Positions 23,335-34,815 of a stretch of DNA of 64,000 nt are shown here, one piece after another. Position 1 is the stretch's first letter, and each line of letters begins with the position of its first letter. The notes under the pieces were generated by a model. It saw only the letters and a list, made by a program, of their open reading frames with translations, searched no databases and was not told where the DNA came from. The stretch is from Nilaparvata lugens (lineage: Eukaryota; Arthropoda; Insecta; Hemiptera; Delphacidae). A program made the position numbers and the translations under genes. The stretch lies in NCBI RefSeq assembly GCF_014356525.2, contig NC_052509.1:32263398-32327397 (forward strand). Direction: 5' to 3'.

Positions 23335-23850
23335 AACTTTCACATAAATACAAAATGATATGGCTTGATTTATCAATGTGCGGTTTCTGTCATTTATTTT
23401 CTTTTGAAACTCTGTATTGAAAAAAATTATAATAAATTTGGATTCATATAAGCATATTCAAGATGTTGAAGTGATAGAGTAAGTTAATATTTGAAGAGTA
23501 ATTTTCAATTCCAAATAGGATCACCAATAAAACCTACAGTTGAACTATTCTTGTAAAAGAAGTATTCAGCTGTTTCAGAATTTCCATCAACTCTGTATTA
23601 TTGAAAGTTGCGGGTATCAAAGATTACAATACAACAGCTCTTGAGCGAGTTATAATCCATAATAGTGCATAACTTTTACATTTAAAAAATGATATGGCTT
23701 GATATCAATGTGCGGTTTCTGCCATTTATTTTCTTTTGAAACTTTGTATCTAAATAATGTATAATGAGTTTGTATTCATATAAGCATATTTAAGATGTTG
23801 AAGCGATAGAGTAAGTTAATATTGGAGGAGTAATTTTTAATTTCAAATTA
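23335..23850 (+). repeat. Direct repeat pair, ~170 bp units ~330 bp apart
   Basis: 23353-23520 and 23688-23845 share AATGATATGGCTTGAT, TCAATGTGCGGTTTCTG, CATTTATTTTCTTTTGAAAC, CATATAAGCATATT and GATAGAGTAAGTTAATATT. They look like two divergent tandem units (period ~330 bp) of an unknown repeat. No coding sequence is seen. Confidence 0.65.
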
Positions 23851-24160
23851 GAACCCTAACTTCAACAACTATGTCTTAATTCAAATCGCGATTGATAAGT
23901 CTACGTCACGACTAGCTAGTCCAAAACGGCGCCGCGTCGCGCCGCCACACCTGCCTAGTGCACGGACCTTCCATTTTCCGCTCTCCTGCGCTTTCTTTGA
24001 ATTTTCTAACAGGAATGATATGGAGAACTTAACAAGCATCCATGTCTAACCCTGTCACCCTTTTAAGTATTAATTTGATTGAAAAATGTAGACAATTGCT
24101 TTGATAACTCAATGAAAAACTTAAGAAAAGAAACCCCCCAAAAAACGCTGGAGAACGCTT

Positions 24161-24905
24161 GGAAACGCTGTAAGAGCGCTTGTATTGGGCATATCTTTGG
24201 CGTATTTTTAAATTTTTCTCAAGACAAAATTCTAGACCATAGCTGAACTTCTGTACCAAGTTTGTACATTTTCTCTCAATTGATTCTTGAAAAATGTGAG
24301 AAAACGCAGTAAAACCGCCCATCTTGGGCATATCTATGGCGTAATTTTTGAGTCGTCTCAAGACAAAATTCCTAGACCCTTGGTGAGCTTCTATACCAAA
24401 TCTGAACATGACCTGTCAATTAGTTCTTGAGAAGGCGTAGAAAACGCAGGAAATCGCTCAAAAACCGCGGAACTTGCGCGTTATTCCAAGAGCCTTCCAA
24501 TAAAACATTTTTATACCTCAGCTGAGCCTGTGTACCAAATTTGAGCATTACATCTCAATTAGTTCATGCAAAATGTTGGAAAACACAGAGAAAACATCAG
24601 GGACCGCGGAAAAACGCAGTTAAACCACCTATCTTGAAAGTATCTTTGGAGTAATCTTAAAGTCTCCTTGAGAATAAACTACTAGCCCGTTACTGAACTT
24701 CTGTACGGAATTTAAACATGATCTGTCAATTAGTTCTCGAGAAGGCCTTGAAAACGCAGCAAAACGATAGAAAAACGCAGATTTTGGGCGTATCTCTTTG
24801 GAAAGTTTTTCAAATCCGTTCTTAGTGCGCCTCTAGATGGCCAACTGAACATACATGTCAAATTTGAACGTATTTGGTGCAGTAGATTTTTAGTTCTGTT
24901 AATTA
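24161..24905 (+). repeat. Tandem array of five ~140-170 bp units
   Basis: Units begin with GAAAACGC at about 24162, 24300, 24440, 24579 and 24750. Shared phrases are TTGGGC.TATCT.TGGCGTA, CTCAAGACAAAATTC.TAGAC, GA.CTTCTGTACCAA.TTT and CTGTCAATTAGTTCT.GAGAA. Spacing is 138, 140, 139 and 171 bp. The fourth unit carries an extra ~31 bp that repeats the GAAAAACGCAG motif. Units are strongly diverged, so the array is old. The 126-aa minus-strand frame here is a by-product of the repeat. Confidence 0.7.
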
Positions 24906-25045
24906 TCAGTGCCATTCAATTTATGGCCAGTTAATTTATCAGTGTATCAGTGCAATTCCGCTTTTATATCGATGTATTTGTACATATATGTATATGTATA
25001 TAGATGTAGACATTAGGCCTATGCAATGACTTTATGACAAGGTTT

Positions 25046-25047
25046 CC

Positions 25048-25084
<37 letters not shown>

Positions 25085-25137
25085 TAATAATAATAATAAT
25101 AATAATATAATAATAATAATAATAATAATAATAAGAT
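25046..25137 (+). repeat. (AAT)n microsatellite 1
   Basis: AAT units with three single-base slips that shift the phase. Confidence 0.9.
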
Positions 25138-25364
<227 letters not shown>

Positions 25365-25746
25365 TAATGCCTTTCCTTTTTTTCCTTTTTCCTTCGTCCT
25401 GGTACCCCCAGAAGAAGGGAGTTTATTATAGAAAATATAACAAACAAAAATGAAAAATACACTTATAAAAAGAAATCTTACAAACAAAACAAATGAAGAA
25501 TAATAAAAAAAAGCAAGAATGACAAAAGATAAGAAGATTCCCTTTCAGTAGAACATTTCAAATATTATAAACCAGACGAATTATAAATTCTCCAAAACCT
25601 TCTAAAGAAGGTTTGACTGGAGGAGTCAAGTTTTACATTATATTAAAAAAAAAAACATAGAAATAGTACATTGATATAATCAATCAGTGATCCAAAAATA
25701 ATAATTTTCAATTTAAATCATATCAAAAGAGAAATAGTTGTCAATC

Positions 25747-25784
<38 letters not shown>

Positions 25785-25857
25785 TAATAATAATAATAAT
25801 AATAATATAATATAATAATAATAATAATAAATAATAATAATAATAATAATAATAATA
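25747..25857 (+). repeat. (AAT)n microsatellite 3
   Basis: AAT units with several slips. It lies directly at the 3' end of the minus-strand LINE fragment at 25858-26130 and may be its tail. Confidence 0.9.
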
Positions 25858-26130
25858 TTTTTTATTTGTTCAATACAGTACAGTCATTATGAATCACAAC
25901 TATACAATTGAACATTGTCATGTACAAAAAAATCTCTTCAATATTAAACATAATAAAAATATAGATATAGCCTATATGATATCACACATAATTTTCACAA
26001 AAAATTTAATTAAACTATAAAAAACTTCTTTCAACAAGGAACTTATAAAGATCTTTTTTTGAAAGTCATGCTCTTAAAATCTATATTACTAGGCAAAATG
26101 AATGATTTTTGCTGAATTTTCTTTGTATCA
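25858..26130 (-). mobile_element. Probable LINE 3' end, minus strand, (ATT)n tail
   Basis: Reverse complement runs from a decayed frame (FKSMTFKKRSL) through a 3' UTR ending GAACAAATAAAAAATATT directly into (ATT)n. This is the same layout as other LINE ends here, but the coding evidence is weak. Confidence 0.4.
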
Positions 26131-26154
26131 ACGTTCTTCCTATATTATTAACTT

Positions 26155-26416
26155 AAATTTATTTATTATTATTTTTTAGTTATTTTGTAATTTATTGATT
26201 TACTTAATTTACTTTTGCACCAGACAAAAATGGTTGATTTTTATTTACAATTTTATGCATTATTCTCAGTTTCATATTGTTATAGTTCTTTTGTATTATT
26301 TCTTATTGTAATGTATTATTATTTGCCTGTAAGGTTAAGTGGTAGAAAGGACTTTCTAGTCCTAACTCCGCCTAATAAAGAGTATTTTCATTTCATTTCA
26401 TCTCATTTCATTTCAA
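26155..26416 (+). mobile_element. LINE 3' end with (TTTCA)n tail
   Basis: AT-rich 3' UTR, a hairpin (AGAAAG-GA-CTTTCT, 26344-26357, inside GTTAAG..CCTAAC), CCTAATAAAGAG, then a TTTCA repeat at 26387-26416 with one variant unit (TCTCA). Confidence 0.6.
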
Positions 26417-26517
26417 CTTGTCTAGAAATGTTGTCCCTATGTAGCTAGTTTTTTTCTCTAGCTACATACTGGTGGCATCAACATTAATACAAGGTTTCTG
26501 ATGCTGGCAGCAGGTTG

Positions 26518-26870
26518 TAGTTTGTCAAGTTTTCACTAAATCAAGTATCCAGTTTGACAAGTTACCGATTCTCCAAGATCTCAGTTTATCAAGATTTCAA
26601 TAATTATGTCAAGTTGACATTGCGACAAGTTCGAATTCTGTGAAGTTTTCAATTCGTCACGTTTTTAGTCAATCAAGTTTTTTGTTGGTTAAGTTTTTAG
26701 TTAATTTCAGTTTTTCGTGTTCTCATTTTATGAAATTTTCAGTTTATCAAGTTTTCAGTTCTTCAAGTCTTCAGTTCATCAAGTTCTCAATTCATCAAGT
26801 TTCCAGTAAGTCATGTTCTCGAATTGTCAAGTTTCCAGTTTGTCTTTTTTCAATATTTCAAGTTTACTGT
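26518..26870 (+). repeat. Degenerate minisatellite, 'TCAAGTTTTCAGTT' units
   Basis: About twenty imperfect copies of a 16-18 bp unit around TCAAGTTTTCAGTT(C/T)A. Most regular from 26735 to 26845. The 102-aa frame across it (repeated FIKFSIHQV-type phrases) is the translation of the repeat. Confidence 0.75.
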
Positions 26871-26911
26871 TCACTCTCTCTGATTGGATTTTTACCTGTT
26901 AGTCCAGGCAC

Positions 26912-27465
26912 AAATGTCAGGTGGAGGATATCTCAATTTTTCCGTTAGGTCCAGCATAATAAGGATCGTGATGATGATATGTTGAAATCACAGGCAAACA
27001 CCTCGGAAACAAGATGGCCGCCAAAATTCTCAGGGTTTTGCTATATCGCATGTATTTCAATAACCGTTCTAGATATTCAACCGTTTTTCAGACGAAAATA
27101 TTTTTGAAAACTCCATCTACAATCTTTGTTTCATGAAATTTTCCTCTGAAACGCAAATTTTTCTAGTTATAACCTTCAAAAGCCCAAAAAGACTTTTTTT
27201 CTAAATTTGTTCAAATTTCATTTCATTATAACTTTTTTTGTGCGAGAGATACAGAGAAATTTCAAATCTATGTAATTTAGAGAGTATTTTCAACTTTGGA
27301 ACGATATATCTTCATGCGCTGAACGTCAAAAAATGAGTTCTCCAGCGCACTCCAAAGAAATCCCTACATGACTTTTGGTTCGTTTTTCCATACGCATGAG
27401 GTAACAAGCTAGTTAGTATAAAATCGATTTTTCCTGACTACTTTAAGATAGAGACTTTCAGAAAA
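26912..27465 (-). repeat. Dispersed repeat R, minus-strand copy
   Basis: Reverse-complement counterpart of 40700-41330. Shared runs include AACAAGATGGCCGCCAAAAT, TTGAACAAATTT.GAAAAAAAGTC (in reverse), GAACGATATATCTTCATGCG and TCCATACGCATGAGGTAA. No protein is evident. Confidence 0.8.
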
Positions 27466-27884
27466 TGTTCTCAATCTCTTCGTTACAACAAGAAAAATAA
27501 GAATATTTTATTTTTTTATCTGTTTATTTTTTTTATTGTTTCACAAAAAAAAAAGACTTATAAAACATAAGTAAATGTACTAATTTAAAGAAAATTATAT
27601 CTATATTTAAACTATTTCACAAAATAATTGAAACTGTACTCACATGGACCTGTCGGTCTGTTCGTGAGTAAGAGTTCGCATACGTATATTGTAATTTATT
27701 TTACACAGATAACTTATCTATGATACAGAGAAGTAATATTACTATTATAGATAGCTACCAATATTTAATAGTATTGAACAATACAATATCAAAACTATTC
27801 AAATAAAAGATAAAAATACTTATTTAATTTTAATATTCAAGCTCAACTATCAACATTCGCACGGGAAGGGAAACACTCACGCAC

Positions 27885-27889
27885 ACACA

Positions 27890-27945
<56 letters not shown>
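27885..27945 (+). repeat. (CA)n microsatellite
   Basis: CA units with one ACCAC interruption, in the 3' UTR of the minus-strand LINE. Confidence 0.9.
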
Positions 27946-27977
27946 CGCACACACATGAGTGAATAAATTCCAAGGCA

Positions 27978-28335
27978 TTACACATACATTGATTTGATCA
28001 ATCTACCACACTGATAGTCATTCAAAGATGCCAACCATTCATGTAGCACTTTCTTGTATTTTAGTACAGTACAAGAACCTGGATGACTTAAATGGGGGGG
28101 AGCATTCCGCAGAATCATATTAATTACATGAGAGACATTTATGTCGCAAACAGCTCGCAAATTTCTCTCTAAATTAGGATGCAGAAGATGTCCGCTTCTA
28201 GTCCTATGTTCTTGTTGTGCTGGAATATTCAAGTTCATTTTATTCTTGAACACATACATTAAGACAAATTTAACATAAAGCTTCTTAATAGTTAGAACAT
28301 TAAAATAAACAAATAAACGTTCGGATGAATATATG
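27978..28335 (-). pseudogene. LINE ORF2 C-terminal domain
   Basis: Continues the RT segment after a frameshift near 28325. The frame reading LTIKKLYVKFVLMYVFKNK matches the 'LTVKQLYVKNIILYIIKNR' region of the intact ORF2 at 18.8 kb. It then runs through HRTRSGHLLHPNLERN to a stop at 27978. The domain follows the RT and its exact function is unknown. Confidence 0.7.
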
Positions 28336-29131
28336 TTCTTTCCAGGCCCAGTCCGGCTTTGATAATAGCTTTCTGAGACACTAAAAGTTCTGCAATCTTA
28401 GTATCACACGCACCTCCCCAGACAATAATTCCATAGGTAAGGATTGACTGCACAAGTGCGTGATACACTGTCCTCAATTCCTTCGTGTTAAGAATGCCCT
28501 TAAGTTTTGAAAAAACAAAAATCAATTTCCGTAATTTTTTTTTCAAGTAGAAAATGTGTGGATGCCAAGATAAATTATTATCAATGATTATACCCAGGTA
28601 TTTGAACTCGTTGACCGATTCAATCACCTGGCAATCACAGTCATCATTACACACCTGACCACAAGAATGTAGTTTTAGCAGTAAATTATCCGGAGGGGCG
28701 CGGTTTTTATAAAGGAATATTGGAAGAGTTTTGGTCTTCTTCGCATTCATACTAAGAAAGTTGTCGTCAAACCAATTTTCGAGTGTAATTAAGTCTCTGG
28801 ATGCCTTCTCGTAGACTTCCATCCAGCTGTCTGCCTCAAAATAGACTGCAGTGTCATCAGCAAACAGTAGCATTCTACCCGATATATCAGATTTGATAAC
28901 GTCATTGATGTATATAAGGAATAAGATTGGCCCAAGTGTGCTTCCTTGGACAACCCCAAAATCGATACTTCGCACCTCACTATTGACAGAATTTGTATTG
29001 TTGTTATTTATATTATTGCTATTAATTTCATTGTTATCACCATTGTTATTATAACTGAATGGACTATTTATATTTACTATTTGTTTGCGACCCGACAAGT
29101 AGCTTCTGATCCAATCATAAGAAGCGCCAAT
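28292..29131 (-). pseudogene. LINE ORF2 reverse transcriptase, 3' half
   Basis: The frame begins GASYDWIRSYLSGRKQ directly at the edge of the BEL/Pao insertion. It continues with FGVVQGSTLGPILFLIYIND (motif B), LLFADDTAVYF (catalytic FADD), then LHSCG, CDC, nine residues, KYLGI. An Asn-rich stretch (about 29060-28990) between WIRSYL and motif B looks like a trinucleotide expansion inside the coding sequence. Motif B reads VVQGS where relatives have GLPQGT. Confidence 0.85.
29127..29131 (+). repeat. BEL/Pao target-site duplication, left
   Basis: CCAAT, repeated at 30897-30901. The five-base length suits BEL/Pao. Confidence 0.8.
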
Positions 29132-29281
29132 TGTTCGGACGTTATCCATGTTGCTCTGTTGTCTGGCGTTGTGTGGTGGAGGGGGCAATTATACAGTGAT
29201 GCGCAAAGCATAATTGTGGCCAGTTGCCGATTGACAGCCAATCGAACAGCTCACTTCTCGTAATGTCAATTTTTGCAAAGT
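29132..29281 (+). repeat. BEL/Pao 5' LTR remnant
   Basis: The first 150 bp of the LTR. The deletion begins here and joins directly to internal sequence. Confidence 0.85.
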
Positions 29282-29351
29282 TCCATCCAGTCTAGCTATA
29301 AAACGAAATGTTTCATCAACTTTAGCACAAATTTTTGATCCATTAGGATAT

Positions 29352-30215
29352 TTGACACCTTTTATGCTTACCTTCAAGAGCATAGTTCAATATCTATGGC
29401 AATCGAGATGTGACTGGGATGATATAGCATCCGTGGAGGTAGTGAAGAAATGGGAGCTTTGTGTGGTTGTCCTAGTAGCTAGATTATTACATGAAGTTCA
29501 AGAAGTGCTTTCAAAAATTATAAACATAGATTATATTGCAGCTTGGACTTATTCAACTGTGGCAGTAAGTTGGATTCGGTCTTCACCTCATCATTGGGCT
29601 AGGTTTGTGGCAAATCGTGTAAGTCAAGTACAGGAACACCTGTCTAGAGAGCAATTCAGATATGTGTCAACCGAATGTAATCCAGCTGATTGGGCTAGTC
29701 GTGGACTATTGCACAATGAATTAATTGGTAATTCTCCGTGGTGGAATGGTCCTGATTGGTTAGACAAACCACTGGAGTGCTGGCCACACCAAACCCACGG
29801 TAATGATGATGAAAATTCCATACAGATTGAATTGGAAGCAAGAAAAATTACTCTAGCAACACAGAGTAAAGACTCAGAGGAATCAATTCAATCGGTGAAC
29901 TTGAGAAATCGATGGAGATTACTCAAAAGAATTGTATCCTCATTCTGGAAACGTTGGCAATTGGAGTATGTATCTAGTTTGCAAACCCGAACAAAATGGT
30001 ACAGAAAACATAGTAATGTTAACATTGGACTTATGGCTCTCCTTAAGGAAAGTAACCTACCCCCTCTTCACTGGAGACTTGGTCAAATAACGAAGATATT
30101 CCTTGGACAGGATGGAATTATGAGAGTGGTGGAGGTACAGACTGCAAAAGGAAATCTCACCAGTCTGTCAATAGGGTATGTCTCCTCCCTATTGATGAAG
30201 ATTAGGCCTTATTGA
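29352..30215 (+). pseudogene. BEL/Pao pol fragment: RT tail, RNase H, DUF5641-like end
   Basis: 287 codons open. Residues ~8-24 (FKSIVQYLWQSRCDWDD) resemble the end of the Pao RT. Residues ~62-115 carry AWTYSTVAVSWI, FVANRVSQVQ and NPADWASRG, typical of Pao RNase H and the region after it. Residues ~185-280 (SFWKRWQLEYVSSLQTR, LHWRLGQITKIF) match the DUF5641-type C-terminus. The integrase zinc finger and catalytic core expected in between are missing, yet the frame stays open. The first codon is not an ATG, so this is an internal piece of a polyprotein. Confidence 0.85.
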
Positions 30216-30494
30216 AGGGAACTTCAATAAGTTTTAGTGGTTAGTTTTTTGTTTCTCGTTTTATATGTGGGGAAGGTTCCCAAGTTGCTTTGTTTCTTGT
30301 TTTTATTCTATATTGGTTGTATATAGTCATTGTTTCTCGTCCCATCCTCTCCTTCCGTGGGCCTCCTACTCCTTTTTTTATAAGTCTCCTCAAGGGCCCC
30401 TGAGGAGTGAAGATATTTTCCTTTTTTTTCCTAGTTTCCCTAGTAGGGTTCGTTATTGGTGGTTTTTGTTTTTTTTTGTTATTGGAAGTTCTTC

Positions 30495-30508
30495 CAAGGT
30501 GGGCGGAA
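30495..30508 (+). promoter_or_regulatory. BEL/Pao polypurine tract
   Basis: AAGGTGGGCGGAA directly before the 3' LTR TG; the usual primer site for plus-strand DNA synthesis. Confidence 0.6.
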
Positions 30509-30896
30509 TGTTCGGACGTTATCCATGTTGCTCTGTTGTCTGGCGTTGTGTGGTGGAGGGGGCAATTATACAGTGATGCGCAAAGCATAATTGTGGCCAG
30601 TTGCCGATTGACAGCCAATCGAACAGCTCACTTCTCGTAATGTCAATTTTTGCAAAGTGATATATTGATTTATTGTGATTTATTACAAGTGTCGTCTCGT
30701 CTCGTATCGTGATCTGGACCCGGGATCTCAGAAGCAAGGAGGATTTGGACATGAAGGTAGGGCTATGTTATTGTGCACTTAGCCATTTTAATTGTTCAAC
30801 TTGCTACCCGACGCCAGACAACCCAAAAGTTCAGGATGTAATTGATATAGTCCACAAACCAGAGTGCTGTTTGAGCCAGCCTCTGTCGAATAAACA
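30509..30896 (+). repeat. BEL/Pao 3' LTR
   Basis: 388 bp, TG...CA. The 3' boundary is set by the CCAAT duplication and by where the LINE frame resumes. Confidence 0.8.
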
Positions 30897-30901
30897 CCAA
30901 T

Positions 30902-31078
30902 TATCCCAATATTTTTCAATTTTTAAAGCAAGATTGCGCGATTGATAGAATCGAAAGCCTTTGCCAGGTCAACAAACAGCAAAAGAATATATTTTTTATT
31001 ATTAATGCCTTTTCTCAAGTAGTCACTTAGTTGATAGAAGCAGTTGGAAGAGTTGCAGTCGTTTCTGAATCCAAACTG
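30902..31078 (-). pseudogene. LINE ORF2 reverse transcriptase, middle
   Basis: Between the two LTR insertions the minus strand reads QFGFRNDCNSSNC, then LLLFVDLAKAFDSINRAIL (motif A with its catalytic Asp), one in-frame stop, then KLKNIGI. It links the RT fingers at 33.1 kb to the palm and thumb at 29.1 kb. Confidence 0.85.
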
Positions 31079-33050
31079 TGTAACGTTCGAAATTCGGATG
31101 GATAAATAAAAATTCCTATTTGAAGAAATTTATAGGTCTAAGGGAAGTAATAGGCTAATATCGCCAAAGATGATAATGTTAAAAATTAGATAATATCAGG
31201 CATCATGGCTAAATTTTACAATGGCGGAATAGAAATGAAAATAATTTTTTCTACCTATATAATATTATATAAAATATTGAAAATTTGAGGTTAGGTGTAA
31301 AACATCTACTGATCGGCGACCTAATGATCGACCGAGTCGCATAACGTAGAATCTGACCAAACACCTTGGCAGAAACTTATTGTAACAAAACAGTATGCAA
31401 CTTGAGGAACTAAAGGTTCCACGTGGCTAAATATCGTAATATGAGAAACAACCTATAATCTGTAAAAAATTACTTTGCATGTAAAAAACATATTAAAAAA
31501 CCCAGACAAAAATAATTAAATGTATTAAGGAAGTAGGAGGTTCCTAGGCGCATGAATACTATAATAATTTGCATGCACCAATCAAATGGTAGCGATTAAT
31601 AGGCGCCAATAGTGAGCCGATTCAAATATATTTGTATATATTTCTACAAATGATAAGAATTTATGAGTTATTGTTGTACAGTTTATGTTTTGGATATGGC
31701 CTGAAGGCAAATAGATTATTAAAGATGTAACATAAGTTATAATTTAATATTTTGGTACGGTCTATTTGAGCCATGAATGGCAGAGGAACAGATTATTTAA
31801 ATTTTATGTAAATTTGGAAATCGGAAATGAAAATTGTAAATTGGAAAAGAGAACTTCCACACTTGCCTGCCAACCACCACCATGAGATGTCACCAAAAAT
31901 TATAGAGCGCAATATCTTACTACACCTTTAATAACTCAAAGTTAAATTGAATTATTAAATTTTTCCATAAGACTTTGTGATGCTAATGTAAAGCAAAAGT
32001 CATTTTTAAATAATTTTTTAATCCCTTGGAAGAGACGACATTGGCTACAAATAATCCAGGATCAACATGAGTTTGGATCGCCATCAGCAGCTCATAGAAA
32101 ATTCCAGCATGTGAGTGAATAATATTCAAAATAGTGATAGGGCGCCCTCAGTGCCTCGGAATGAAATAAGAATCAAAGCTAGCTCGTCGAAAGGGTTTTA
32201 TAAATTAAGAAATTGGTAAATATACTTGCGCAAGTTCAAAGATAGTATAAAAGATATTTTATTAGATTGTAACGAGTCAATTCATATGTCCAAGGATACA
32301 TCAATCAAAGGATACTAAGTTCTAGGCTGTTAATACAATCTTCATATGATCATTTATTTCTACAATATAATTTGCGATAATATAATGTAGCTCTGATTCA
32401 CTAGATGAATTGATCTATCTATTCCGTCAGGTGCCAAATCTCGCACCCTGAGATAAAAAATATTTATTATAAAGAAATCTATTGGAAACCACAGAATTTA
32501 ATATATATTTGGATTATTGGTTTGTCAATTTATCATGCTTTGATTTAAGAAATTTATATTTGAAATAGAATTGTCCAAGTCAACAAGTATCAGCAAGTTG
32601 ATGTCGAAGCTACATGCAAATAAATGCATATGATCATTGAATGAAAGCACATGGTAGCGTTTCGTGCTATAGAACTTAAAAAATAGTATTAACCTGTGAT
32701 ATTTATTGATCTCGATTATCGTTTGTCTTATATTATATATTTCTGTTGCTCTATATATTTTTGTTTTGACTTATTTTTTGAGATATTTGTTAATATATGT
32801 ATCAAATTTTTCATGGTGTACGATTTATTTTATTCCTCAATACTATAGGATATAAGTTTTATATATATATATTTTATAAATTATCAGTATTATTGTGAAA
32901 GCTCATATCTGGGTCTATGAAGATTTTTATGAGATTGTATCCTAGTAAACCCACGATCAGATTTTATAATTATTGAAATAATTCTCATGCTCTACCGATT
33001 GATGCCAAGCAGGAGGCTAATCGTTATTAATTATAAAAAATAATGTGACA
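31079..33050. mobile_element. Putative solo LTR (Gypsy-like), ~1.97 kb
   Basis: Starts TGTAACGTTCG and ends AATGTGACA (TG...CA), flanked by ACTG on both sides. Removing it with one ACTG restores the LINE frame exactly (..LLSDCQ + FGFRND..). It holds no long open frame. A lone LTR from intra-element recombination is the simplest reading; Ty3/Gypsy is suggested by the TGTAAC start and 4-bp duplication. A non-LTR insertion of unknown type remains possible. Orientation is not determined. Confidence 0.6.
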
Positions 33051-33054
33051 ACTG

Positions 33055-33960
33055 GCAATCAGATAATAATTTGTTTATTTTTAAATATTGAGACAGTTGG
33101 TTTTTGTAGCATTTATCAATAACTTTTGAAAAAACACTCAGTAAAGATATTGGACGGTAATTATTTTCATCTCCCTTATCACCTGACTTGTATAGAGGAA
33201 TAACCTTAGCCAATTTGAAAATATTGGGGAAAATACCTGAATTGAAACTACAGTTAATAATATGACAAAGTGGAATAGTAATAAAATCGATGCCATTTTT
33301 CAACAAATAACCCGATACATTATCGCAGCCAGGAGCAGAACCTCCGCGCATTTCCGCCACACACTGTCTAACCTCCTGCTCTGACACTTCTCTTAAGATG
33401 AATTGTTGGACAGGAGACAGACAGGGCGGACTGGAGCTCTAAGTCTCTGGTTTCTTTGCTTAATCTTATCAGCTAGCCTGGTTCCAACATTAGAAAAGTA
33501 AACGTTAAATTCATTTGCTATATCTAACGCAGACTTGGGATTGTTGTCGCTATTGTTACATTTTGTGTAATCATGAATAGGAAAAGAAGCAGTTTTGTTG
33601 CTAGACCCTGATATCTCGTTGATTGTTTTCCAAAAAAATTTGGGGTTATTTTTTGAATCTAATAGTTTCCTTTTGAAATATTCTTTTTTGTTTTTTTTAA
33701 CAATTTACTCAACATACTGCGATACTCATTATATTGATGAATGAGATTGGGGTTGAAGGGCTGACTTTTGATTAATCTGCTTAATCTATTTCTTTTTTCT
33801 ATGGATCTGATAAGCCCATTTGTGATCCATGGCTTTAATTTTTTGAATTTATTACTATTATTACATCTATTTATAGTTGTTAGCAGGTCTGATGGAGCAG
33901 AGCTATAAGCTCCATGAATTTCTCAGCACAAAAATTAGGATCCTGTGGAGAGATAACTTC
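33055..33960 (-). pseudogene. LINE ORF2 linker and reverse transcriptase start
   Basis: The 33387-33055 frame reads GGSAPGCDNVSGYLL, AKVIPLYKSGDKGDENNYRP, ISLLSVFSKVIDK: RT motifs 1-2 of a LINE. Upstream to 33960 several short frames match the linker found in relatives (a phrase ending FNVYFSNVGTRLADKI). At least two frameshifts and stops interrupt it. Confidence 0.8.
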
Positions 33961-33963
33961 ATC

Positions 33964-34815
33964 TCATGACTGTTCGGCCAGAAGTTTAAAGAATTTTTCA
34001 TTATCAATTTTCTTGAATTTGGAGTTTTGAATATGAGAGCTATTGTTATTTTTATTATGCTTTATGGTGATGCCTATTGCGTAGTGATCCGTGATATCAG
34101 ATTTCAATACTGCTGGAAAAAGAGAATTAGTATCTGGGTGTCTAACAAATAAATGATCTATACATGAAGAAGAAAAAGGAGTTTCCCTAGTCGGAGAATC
34201 AATGCAGCAAGCAAAGCACGTCATAAAGCACGTCAAGATACATGTTGCTTAGGCTGCTAGTTTGTTCATTGAGAATATCACAATTGATGTCACCGACAAT
34301 TACCTCTATCTTATTATTATTATTATTATCATCAGTACGATTGTATCTTTCCTCCAATCCATCGATAAAACCGGCCATGTCAATATCATGACAGCGATGA
34401 ACACAAAGTAAATTATAGCATTGGTTTTCTTCATCGCACTTCAAGTTGAGACAAAGCAATCCCCCAACTTCCACCTCGTTACACGATGAAGACAACTCCG
34501 AATTTAAGTATACTATTATACCATCGTTTTGGTTTTAGTAGTAGTTTGATATGCCAAATATCCATCCAAGCAATTTACATAATCATCCTCACACATCCAT
34601 GTCTCGGTCAGCACGAGAACATCAAATTTGAAAGCTATACTATCAAGGAAAATACAAAATTCTTCGTGGTTTTTATTGTAACTTCTAATATTCATGTTCA
34701 ATATACTAAAACCATTCAACTCATTCACTCTTAGGAAATCACTATACACACAACAATCATCGAATACATTACAACTAACATGCCTAAAATAAGTTAAATC
34801 ATCTAGAACGTTCAT
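33964..34815 (-). pseudogene. LINE ORF2 AP-like endonuclease
   Basis: Begins at an ATG (34815) with MNVLDDLTYF. The EEP motifs are seen in order: LNMNIRSYNKN, LVLTETWMCE, VGDINCDIL, SCIDHLFV, SDITDHYAIG. The reading changes frame near 34510 and 34220. The catalytic Asp-His (TDH) is retained, but breaks in the frame make it inactive. Confidence 0.85.

Larger units (their letters stand above)
29132..30896 (+). mobile_element. BEL/Pao LTR retrotransposon, internally deleted
   Basis: 1765 bp. The 5' LTR remnant (29132-29281) begins TGTTCGGACG and appears identical over 150 bp to the start of the 3' LTR (30509-30896), which ends in CA. Internal DNA keeps only the RT tail, RNase H and the C-terminal domain. 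The primer-binding site, gag, protease, most of RT and the integrase are deleted. CCAAT flanks both ends. Removing the element and one CCAAT joins the surrounding LINE reading frame exactly. LTR identity suggests a recent insertion. Confidence 0.88.

Noticed and set aside
24029..24409. 126-aa minus-strand frame
   Set aside because: It runs across two and a half units of the diverged ~140 bp tandem array; the apparent similarity is within itself only.
26640..26948. 102-aa frame with repeated Phe-Ile-Lys-Phe-Ser phrases, considered as a repeat protein
   Set aside because: The units vary in length by single bases (16-18 bp), so the frame is not maintained by selection; it is a DNA-level minisatellite.
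29189..29383. Minus-strand 64-codon frame over the 5' LTR junction
   Set aside because: It spans the BEL/Pao deletion joint on the antisense strand and is fortuitous.
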